Below, in pieces: positions 6,577 to 12,504 of a DNA stretch of 13,425 bases (the first letter of the stretch is position 1; every line of letters starts with the position of its first letter). The DNA comes from Synergistaceae bacterium UBA4088 (GTDB lineage Bacteria > Synergistota > Synergistia > Synergistales > Thermovirgaceae): contig DFYG01000146.1 in assembly GCA_002382605.1 (NCBI GenBank), positions 222 to 13,646 on the forward strand. Reading direction: 5' to 3'. The position numbers were made by a program, and so were the translations under genes. A model generated the notes under the pieces. That model worked only from the letters and a program-made list of their open reading frames with translations, was not told the origin of the DNA and did no database searches.

Positions 6577-6866
6577 GTTTTATCCACAGCCATGTCCTGA
6601 AGGCCTTTCATGAATATCCTTAACGGTGGCGGCCCCTGGCCTTTGATCCCTGGTGGAACCGGACCTTTGATCCCGGCGAAGATCTCCCCTATGCCGGCTC
6701 AGTTGACGGCGCTTCCTGGATCCGGACATACCTCCGTGTAGACCTCGGGGGTCTCTGGATGCGTCTCCCGGATAACTTTCCGGCGACCCCTACAAAAGCA
6801 GCGGAAGTAAAAATGTTCAACTTCTCCGCGTTCTTTCGACACCCGGCATGCCCATTTTCTGAATGA
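6573..6866 (+). pseudogene. Probable gene remnant with one in-frame TAA, family not recognised
   Basis: Starting at GTG 6573 (overlapping the thrC stop, with AAGGAG at 6568-6573), one frame runs to TGA 6864-6866, broken only by TAA at 6621-6623. The 15-codon part before the stop ends KAFHEYP. The 80-codon part after it has strongly coding-like codon use (mostly G/C third bases) up to about 6800 and reads naturally, for example FDPWWNRTFDPGEDLPYAGS and TYLRVDLGGLWMRLPDN. No start codon with an SD lies just after the TAA. The simplest reading is a decayed or truncated gene. A direct repeat CCTTTGATCCC at 6640-6650 and 6664-6674 falls in it (FDP...FDP). I cannot name the family. It explains most of the thrC-fumarase gap. 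Confidence 0.35.
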
Positions 6867-6885
6867 AATGGAGCCGTACAGAGGT

Positions 6886-6907
6886 TATACTTGTCCGGAT
6901 GATCCGG
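6886..6907 (+). promoter_or_regulatory. Candidate -10 box and perfect dyad (possible operator) upstream of the fumarase operon
   Basis: TATACT (6886-6891) is a five-of-six match to a -10 element; no good -35 is present. Four bases after it lies a perfect 13-nt dyad, CCGGAT-G-ATCCGG (6895-6907), right where transcription would start, about 30 nt before the first gene. A poor -35 plus a dyad at the start site suggests regulated initiation. No convincing sigma54 -24/-12 site was found in 6577-6936, although the operon encodes a sigma54 activator. Confidence 0.3.
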
Positions 6908-6936
6908 CATATCATTGAAGCCGGTCCGGAGGCGGG

Positions 6937-7791
6937 ATGGTAGTGAGAGAGATAGATGTTTCCTTTGTTTCAACTGCTGTGAAGGGGCTTTTCCTTAAGG
7001 CCAATACATCGATCGGCCAGGATGTCTACAACGCTCTTGTGACCGCTCGCGAGAAGATCGAGGAGTCCCCGGTCGGAAGGCGCGTTCTTGAGCAGATCAT
7101 CAAAAATCACGATGCCGCGAGGGCGGCTGACTTGCCCATATGTCAAGATACGGGCATGGCGATTGTGTTCGCCGACATAGGTCAGGATGTTCACTTCTAT
7201 GGCGGAGCCCTGGTCAAGGCTATCAATTCGGGAGTCGAGGAGGCCTACAGAGAGGGATACTTCCGGAGATCCCTTGTTCGTGATCCGCTTTTCGACCGCA
7301 CCAACACCGGCACGAACACCCCTGCGGTTATCCACGTGCGGATCGTTCCCGGCGACAGGATCCGCCTGCTCGTCACACCCAAGGGTTTCGGAAGCGAGAA
7401 CATGAGCGCATTGAAAGTGATCACGCCTGCGGAGGGCCCCGGGAAGGTTCGTGATTTTGTAAGGGACACCGTGACGGCAGCGGGCCCAAACCCCTGCCCG
7501 CCGACAATGATCGGAGTCGGGGTGGGAGGGACCATTGAACTGGCGGCCATAATGGCCAAGAGGGCAACGCTCTACCCTGTCGGCAGAAGGAATCCGGATC
7601 CGAAATACGCTGCCCTCGAAATTGAGACCCTTGAAACCCTCAATGCCACGGGGATCGGACCCGGGGGTCTTGGCGGGCGCGTCACATGCCTGGACGTCCA
7701 TATTGACTTTGCCCCCGGACATATTGCCGGAACCCCGGTTGCGGTAAATATCTGCTGCCATGCGGCGAGACACGCCGAAATAACCCTCTAG
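6937..7791 (+). CDS. fumA: Class I (Fe-S) fumarate hydratase, alpha subunit
   Basis: Large subunit of a two-subunit [4Fe-4S] hydro-lyase interconverting fumarate and (S)-malate, 284 aa, cytoplasmic and oxygen-sensitive. SD GGAGG (6928-6932) lies 4 nt before ATG 6937; GTG 6943 would give MREIDVSF, the usual family start, and is a real alternative. Likely cluster ligands are C69 (PICQDTG), C187 (NPCPP) and C273 or C274 (CCHAARHAE). Other signatures are GSENMS (152-157), GGTIELAAIMAKRATL (197-212) and GIGPGGLGGR (239-248). The paired beta subunit follows after 19 nt. The same fold serves L-tartrate dehydratase; malic enzyme in the operon favours fumarase. The symbol fumA is used for the split alpha subunit, not the fused E. 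coli protein. Confidence 0.9.
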   Translation: MVVREIDVSFVSTAVKGLFLKANTSIGQDVYNALVTAREKIEESPVGRRVLEQIIKNHDAARAADLPICQDTGMAIVFADIGQDVHFYGGALVKAINSGVEEAYREGYFRRSLVRDPLFDRTNTGTNTPAVIHVRIVPGDRIRLLVTPKGFGSENMSALKVITPAEGPGKVRDFVRDTVTAAGPNPCPPTMIGVGVGGTIELAAIMAKRATLYPVGRRNPDPKYAALEIETLETLNATGIGPGGLGGRVTCLDVHIDFAPGHIAGTPVAVNICCHAARHAEITL

Positions 7792-7810
7792 GGATCGGGG
7801 AGATGCTGCA

Positions 7811-8377
7811 ATGACTGTATCGAGAAGGATCTCAACCCCTCTTTCCGATGAAACAGCGCTTTCCCTCAAGAGCGGAGAGAGTGTTCTTATTAGCGGGACA
7901 ATATTCACGGGGCGAGATGCCGCCCACAGAAGGATCTACGAATGCATTTCCGCCGGGAAACCTCTTCCATTTGACGTCCGCGGCCAGGTGATCTATTACG
8001 TAGGCCCGTCTCCCGCGCCACCCGGCAAGGTGATCGGTTCCGCAGGTCCCACGACCAGCGGCCGGATGGATCCATTCACCCCGGCCCTCCTGGATCTGGG
8101 ACTGAAGGGGATGATCGGAAAAGGGACCAGGTCCGGGACGGTAGTGGAGTCCATGGTTAAAAACGGGGCCGTCTATTTCGGGGCGGTAGGGGGGGCGGCG
8201 GCTCTTATCGCCGGAAGCATCGTTCAGGCTGATGTCGTGGCCTGGCCGGAACTGGGCCCCGAGGCGGTCTTCCGACTGCAGGTAAGGGATCTCCCTGTCA
8301 TCGTGGTCATAGATGCCTTCGGGAACGACCTTTACAAAACCGAACCGCCAAAATTCAGAAAACAGGAGCGGAGGTAA
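7811..8377 (+). CDS. fumB: Class I (Fe-S) fumarate hydratase, beta subunit
   Basis: Small subunit of the hydro-lyase, 188 aa, completing the active site with the alpha subunit. ATG 7811 follows GGGGAG (7797-7802) at 8-nt spacing. Diagnostic motifs are SGTIFTGRDAAH (about 28-39), YYVGPSPAPPG, AGPTTSGRMD (about 78-87), KGMIGKG and the C-terminal VYFGAVGGAAAL. This is the expected size for the split beta subunit, equivalent to the C-terminal domain of fused class I fumarases. It lies 19 nt after the alpha gene and 5 nt before malic enzyme, indicating cotranscription. TtdB of tartrate dehydratase is the alternative within the family. The basic tail FRKQERR looks unremarkable. Confidence 0.9.
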   Translation: MTVSRRISTPLSDETALSLKSGESVLISGTIFTGRDAAHRRIYECISAGKPLPFDVRGQVIYYVGPSPAPPGKVIGSAGPTTSGRMDPFTPALLDLGLKGMIGKGTRSGTVVESMVKNGAVYFGAVGGAAALIAGSIVQADVVAWPELGPEAVFRLQVRDLPVIVVIDAFGNDLYKTEPPKFRKQERR

Positions 8378-8382
8378 CAGTA

Positions 8383-9714
8383 TTGAAGATGAACCGTGAA
8401 GATCTTCTTGAAAAAGCTCTCAAGCCCGCAAGAGACGCGATGATCCTCCACCCCTTTTACCGGGGCAAGATCCAGATGGCCCTGAAATGCCCCGTCAGGA
8501 GCGTCGATGATTTCGCTATCTGGTACACTCCCGGCGTCGCGGAGCCGTGCAAGGCCATACATGCGGACCCCTCGCTGGCCGATCTCTACACGAACCGGGG
8601 AAACACCATTGCAGTGGTGAGTGACGGAACAAGGGTCCTGGGGCTTGGTGACATAGGCCCTGCTGCGGCTCTCCCTGTTATGGAGGGAAAGGCGCTCCTC
8701 TTCAAGTATCTCGGCGGCGTGGATGCTGTCCCCATATGCCTTGATGCCTCCGATCCGGACCGCTTCATAGACTGCGTCAAGATGCTGGAACCCAGTTTCG
8801 GAGGGATCAACCTCGAGGATATAGCCCAGCCGAAGTGCTTCAGGATACTGAAAACCCTCCGGGAGGAGATGAATATTCCCGTCTGGCATGACGACCAGCA
8901 GGGGACGGCGGCCGTGAACCTTGCAGGTCTCTTCAACGCTCTTGATATAGTCGGAAAGGATATCGGGTCCGTACGGATAGTCATGTACGGTTCCGGAGCC
9001 GCCAATATCGCCACGGCGCGCCTGCTTCTCGCGGCCGGGGCGGAGTCCGGAAACCTGATCCTCATCGACAGCCGGGGTGCTCTTTACGCAGGCCGGGCCG
9101 ACCTCGATGACTCCAACCCCGAAAAATTGCGACTGGCGCAGATAACGAACGCTGACAGGGTCACCGGAGGGCCGGGGGATGCATTCCGGGGAGCCGACGT
9201 GGTGTTTTCGTACACGAAACCCGGTCCCGATGTTATCAAACCTGAGTGGATCACCTCCATGGCCAGGGATGCCATCCTTTTCGCCTGTGCGAACCCGGTC
9301 CCCGAGATCTGGCCGTGGGAAGCGAAGGATGCGGGGGCCCGGATAGTTGCGACCGGGAGATCGGATTTTCCGAACCAGGTCAATAATTCGCTCGGTTTTC
9401 CTGCCATCTTCAGGGGCACGCTGGATGTAAGGGCCAGGACGATCACCGATGGAATGTGCATAGCGGCGGCGAGAGAACTGGCGGAGTGCGCAAGGGAGAC
9501 AGGGCTTTCGGAAGAGCGTCTCATTCCGACAATGGACGAATCCTGGGTCTACCCGAGGGTGGCGGTGGCTGTTGGCCTGGCCGCTGTCAGCGAAGGCGTG
9601 GCGAGGTCACCGCTCGATAGAGAGCAGCTGTTGAAAAAAGCCGCCGGGACTATCCATGCCGCTCAGGAAATGACGAAAAGCCTCATGCGGGAAGGCTTCA
9701 TCCCGCTTCCCTGA
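8383..9714 (+). CDS. Malic enzyme (oxidative decarboxylating malate dehydrogenase, short form)
   Basis: Converts L-malate to pyruvate + CO2 with reduction of NAD(P), needing Mg or Mn; 443 aa, cytoplasmic. TTG 8383 has SD GGAGG (8370-8374) at 8 nt; ATG 8389 is a possible alternative two codons later. Motifs are YTPGVAEPC with catalytic Y48, VSDGTRVLGLGDIGP (79-93), catalytic K103 (MEGK), metal ligands E145-D146 and HDDQQGTA (169-176), a Rossmann turn GSGAANIA (203-210) and GRSDFPNQVNN (325-335). The acidic D229 at the end of the second strand favours NAD over NADP. The Rossmann motif is GSGAAN rather than the common GAGAAG. There is no C-terminal phosphotransacetylase-like domain, so this is the short form, not MaeB type. 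Placed after fumarase, it completes fumarate to pyruvate. Confidence 0.93.
   Translation: MKMNREDLLEKALKPARDAMILHPFYRGKIQMALKCPVRSVDDFAIWYTPGVAEPCKAIHADPSLADLYTNRGNTIAVVSDGTRVLGLGDIGPAAALPVMEGKALLFKYLGGVDAVPICLDASDPDRFIDCVKMLEPSFGGINLEDIAQPKCFRILKTLREEMNIPVWHDDQQGTAAVNLAGLFNALDIVGKDIGSVRIVMYGSGAANIATARLLLAAGAESGNLILIDSRGALYAGRADLDDSNPEKLRLAQITNADRVTGGPGDAFRGADVVFSYTKPGPDVIKPEWITSMARDAILFACANPVPEIWPWEAKDAGARIVATGRSDFPNQVNNSLGFPAIFRGTLDVRARTITDGMCIAAARELAECARETGLSEERLIPTMDESWVYPRVAVAVGLAAVSEGVARSPLDREQLLKKAAGTIHAAQEMTKSLMREGFIPLP
9687..9706 (+). repeat. Inverted repeat at the end of the malic enzyme gene
   Basis: GCGGGA (9687-9692) and TCCCGC (9701-9706) form a perfect 6-bp stem with an 8-nt loop, inside the last codons of the malic enzyme gene and 10 nt before the SD of the next ORF. 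No T-run follows, so it is not an intrinsic terminator. It could set relative levels of the enzyme genes and the transporter cassette by RNA processing, or be chance. Confidence 0.25.
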
Positions 9715-9728
9715 AAGGTGGTTCAGGC

Positions 9729-9833
9729 GTGTACACGGCTCCGGTTATTCTCGGCTGGATATTCTTTGCCCTTCTCGCAGTTGCCCCTGCAGTCATAGCG
9801 TTCGTCTGCTTCCGTGCCGGAAGAGGTCGATGA
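9729..9833 (+). CDS. 34-residue single-helix membrane protein, likely small accessory protein of the symporter
   Basis: GTG 9729 follows AAAGGTGG (9714-9721) at 7 nt, an excellent SD. The product begins MYTAPVILGWIFFALLAVAP, continues with a second hydrophobic stretch and ends FRAGRGR. Residues about 3-28 form one membrane helix, and the basic tail should face the cytoplasm. The TGA stop overlaps the symporter ATG in ATGA, so the two are translationally coupled. Known SSS and PanF-type carriers can have a small hydrophobic partner gene just upstream (YhdT with PanF; very short symporter accessory proteins elsewhere), which fits. The protein is too short for a confident family match by eye. 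Evidence is SD, hydrophobicity, positive-inside tail and overlap. It is easily missed by gene callers because of its size and GTG start. Confidence 0.7.
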   Translation: MYTAPVILGWIFFALLAVAPAVIAFVCFRAGRGR

Positions 9834-11227
9834 ACGACACGGCCCTGCTTTACAGCCTTGCAGCTTTTGGCCTTTATACCCTGGCCCTGATCCTGCTTGC
9901 GGGCCGCTCTTTTTCGTGGAGAGAGAACCGCAGGCTTTTTTATGTGAGCCGTGGCAGGATCCCTCTTCTGTCGTCGATAGCGACATTTTGCGCCACCTGG
10001 ATGAGCGGGGCTTCCCTTGTGGGTTTCACCATGTACCTCTACCTTTCGGGGTACGAGGCCTTTACGGGTTCCGTTCACGGCTGGCTTCTGGGGCTGGTCT
10101 TTCTTCCGTTCATAGTGTTGAGGCTTAGAAGCCGCCCGGTGCTCTCTCTCCCCGAATGGCTGGCCGAAGAGTACGGTGACCAGCGCCTGCGAACTATTTC
10201 CGCCCTGAGTCTTGTTCTTGCCTACACCTTCTACATTGTCATCCAGTTTCTTGTTTTCGCAAAAGTAGTGGGGTATATGCTGGACATCGCCTATCCGCTC
10301 GCATCCCTTCTGGTATACCTCTTCGTGTTGTACACGACCTTCGGCGGAATGCCTGCCGTTGTTCGAAGCGACGTGCTCAATATGGCGGTAATTCTTCCCG
10401 GAGTGAGCATCGCAGGGTGGATCATCTTCCATAACGCAGGAGGCCTGGGAGCCATCCACGCGGAGGTATTCGCAAGGGATCCATCCATGCTGGCCATAAC
10501 ATCAAGGGAGGGGTTGCTCTTTACGCTTGCCATGATGCTGGGGTGGGGGTTCGGGGTTGCGGCCAATCCGCAGTATGCCATAAGGATCATCTCAGCCCGA
10601 TCCAGCCGGACGGCATGGAAAATGCTGGCCGCCGCAGGGATCGTCGTGAGCTGGATCTACATCTGCCTTACGGTGATAGGACTTGGCGGACGTGCCCAGC
10701 TCACCATGGATATCCCTTTCGGGCGGGAAGCGGGATTCGCGCAGATATTTTCAACAATTCTTCCGCCTGTGCCATCCATGCTCCTGCTCCTGGCCGTGCT
10801 GGCGGCTTCGGTGAGTACCGCGAACAGTCAGCTTCTGCTTGCGGCCTGCTCCTGGTGCTACGACTTCAGGCGTGAGAACAGCCGCCCTGACAAAGACCCG
10901 CTGCGCGAGGATCGCTTCATTTTCAATAACAGGGTAGCCATTACCGTTATCTCCACTGCGGCGCTGATCATCAGCTTCTTCAACCTTCCCGGGATCCTGA
11001 TACTTGGTCGCTACAGCTGGTCCGTGGTCGCCATCTGCTTTCTTCTTCCGTTATACTCGCCGCTCCGGCTTGGCGGCAGGGGGCTTTTTATTGCCATCGC
11101 CTCGGCGCTTGTACTGCATACCCTTCTGGTCCTCTTCGGGGGCAAACTTCCGGAGATCGGCATGCTGTACGCGCTGTTACTGGAGGCAGTGATATGGGCC
11201 TGCGCAAGCAAGGGGGAGAGACGATGA
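9830..11227 (+). CDS. Sodium:solute symporter (SSS family), probably for a carboxylate
   Basis: Secondary transporter, 465 aa, inner membrane, about 12-13 hydrophobic helices, expected to couple Na+ (or H+) influx to solute uptake. SSS hallmarks are FCATWMSGASLVGF (53-66), GGMPAVVRSDVLN (172-184) and ASVSTANSQLL (326-336). The last matches the helix carrying the Na2-site serine/threonine pair, where many relatives read STxDS or SSxxSQL. The N-terminal half resembles the pantothenate/monocarboxylate branch of SSS more than proline or glucose carriers. No STAC, PAS or kinase extension is fused, unlike CbrA/CrbS. The SD GAGG (9823-9826) is close to the start, which overlaps the preceding micro-ORF by 4 nt; the stop overlaps the kinase ATG by 4 nt. 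Fumarase and malic enzyme upstream suggest malate, fumarate, pyruvate or a related acid. This substrate assignment is inference. Confidence 0.87.
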   Translation: MNDTALLYSLAAFGLYTLALILLAGRSFSWRENRRLFYVSRGRIPLLSSIATFCATWMSGASLVGFTMYLYLSGYEAFTGSVHGWLLGLVFLPFIVLRLRSRPVLSLPEWLAEEYGDQRLRTISALSLVLAYTFYIVIQFLVFAKVVGYMLDIAYPLASLLVYLFVLYTTFGGMPAVVRSDVLNMAVILPGVSIAGWIIFHNAGGLGAIHAEVFARDPSMLAITSREGLLFTLAMMLGWGFGVAANPQYAIRIISARSSRTAWKMLAAAGIVVSWIYICLTVIGLGGRAQLTMDIPFGREAGFAQIFSTILPPVPSMLLLLAVLAASVSTANSQLLLAACSWCYDFRRENSRPDKDPLREDRFIFNNRVAITVISTAALIISFFNLPGILILGRYSWSVVAICFLLPLYSPLRLGGRGLFIAIASALVLHTLLVLFGGKLPEIGMLYALLLEAVIWACASKGERR

Positions 11228-12504
11228 GATCCTCCCGGATGGAACTCTGGATCAAGAGCGCAATCATCCCTTTGGCCCTTTTCCTGACAGTTGGTATTAC
11301 GGGAACAGCGCTGTTCGTCGGGTTCCGCGAGCAGCTCTCTGCTGTTGAAGGAGAGTTGCCCGGCCTGAGGCTGGATCTTTCAGGACTTCCGGCGGGGGAG
11401 GCCGGGACGCTTCTCCAGAGGTTGCCGGTGCGGCAGATCCCCCTTGATGGTCTTCAGGATGCCCCTGACGAAAGGCAAAGAGGCATAGAGGTCACCGCGG
11501 CCGACGGGAGTCGATGGCTCTACCGGCCCGACAGGGGGGCTATTTTCAGGGATGTTCTTTACCGGCAGCGGCACGTTCTTGTGGTTGCCATGATCGGAAT
11601 GCTTCTGGCGTTGGAACTCTCCATATTCATGGCCCACATGATGACACGGCCGATCAAAAGGCTTGTGTGGGGGTGTGGACGAATAAGCGCCGGCGAATGG
11701 GTCAGTTTCCCGGATCACGCGGATCCTTCCTCCGAGATGGGGATCCTCTACGGAGCCTTCAACTCCATGGTGGACAGGCTCAGAGAGTGGCAGAAGGTTG
11801 AACTCGAGGCCTCCCGGATACAGCGTCTGGCTGCTTTCGGTCAGATGATGGCAGGCATATCCCATGAGATAAAAAATCCCCTTGCGAGCATGCGGATAAA
11901 TATGGATCTTCTCCGGGAGCATACAGGCTCCGCGGGGAGCGAAGAGTGGGATATCGTGTCGAGCGAGCTGGACAGGCTCAACAGCACGCTGACGGAGCTG
12001 CTCAACTTTGCGCGCCCTCACCCCCTCTTTCCTGAGGATGTAACATTCGGATATCTTGTTCAGTGGTGCTACAGAATGGTCCGCGGGCAGCTCCTCAGGC
12101 AGTCGATTGAATGGAAGGTCACGGCCCCCGGGAGAGGGGAGAATATGATCTGGGGTGATAGGGCCCAGCTTCAGCAGATGCTTCTTAACCTCGTAATGAA
12201 TGCGCTTCAGGTCCAGAAGGAAGGCGGTTTTGTAGAAGTGGGGTTTTCTCCGGTCCCCCGGGGCTCCATGCTGTGGGTTCGCGACGGAGGACCCGGGATC
12301 CCGGCATCTGTCACCTCGAATCTCTTCGATCCGTTCGTAACAACGAGGTCTGACGGGACCGGGATGGGTCTTACGGTGGTGCTGAAGATAGTCAACCTCC
12401 ACAATGGCCGTGTGGATGTAATATCTGATGAACGGGGCGCCAGGTTTACGGTGACCCTTCCTGGACGGAAAGAAGGTGCGGATCATTCGCCTGTGGATCG
12501 TTGA
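11224..12504 (+). CDS. Membrane sensor histidine kinase (HAMP-HisKA-HATPase), NtrB/DctB-like pairing
   Basis: Two-component sensor, 426 aa. ATG 11224 (SD AGGGGGAG, 11211-11218) overlaps the symporter stop as ATGA; an ATG at 11194, also with a good SD (11182-11186), would add ten residues. TM1 is about 12-34 and TM2 about 117-138, enclosing a short extracytoplasmic domain of about 82 residues with no recognisable fold. A HAMP-like linker (139-190) follows. The phospho-acceptor is H214 in GISHEIKNPLASMR. The ATPase domain has N326 (NLVMNALQ), DGGPGIP (354-360), FDPFVTT (368-374) and GTGMGLTV (378-385). No PAS domain is seen. The H-box type HEIKNPL is typical of kinases serving NtrC-family regulators, which is what follows with about 29 nt overlap. 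The signal may be the transported solute or the carrier itself. Confidence 0.9.
   Translation: MRSSRMELWIKSAIIPLALFLTVGITGTALFVGFREQLSAVEGELPGLRLDLSGLPAGEAGTLLQRLPVRQIPLDGLQDAPDERQRGIEVTAADGSRWLYRPDRGAIFRDVLYRQRHVLVVAMIGMLLALELSIFMAHMMTRPIKRLVWGCGRISAGEWVSFPDHADPSSEMGILYGAFNSMVDRLREWQKVELEASRIQRLAAFGQMMAGISHEIKNPLASMRINMDLLREHTGSAGSEEWDIVSSELDRLNSTLTELLNFARPHPLFPEDVTFGYLVQWCYRMVRGQLLRQSIEWKVTAPGRGENMIWGDRAQLQQMLLNLVMNALQVQKEGGFVEVGFSPVPRGSMLWVRDGGPGIPASVTSNLFDPFVTTRSDGTGMGLTVVLKIVNLHNGRVDVISDERGARFTVTLPGRKEGADHSPVDR

Noticed and set aside
6747..6762. GG-N10-GC spacing resembling a sigma54 -24/-12 site upstream of fumarase
   Set aside because: Only the GG and TGC parts agree; the rest of the consensus (TGGCAC, TTGC) is missing and it lies about 175 nt upstream inside a coding-like remnant.
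6970..7908. Minus-strand 312-codon ORF opposite fumarase alpha and the start of beta
   Set aside because: It spans two clear plus-strand genes and shows no domain; a product of GC-rich codon bias on the opposite strand.
9698..10459. Minus-strand 253-codon ORF opposite the symporter
   Set aside because: Highly charged, low-complexity translation typical of the reverse of a membrane-protein gene; no SD.
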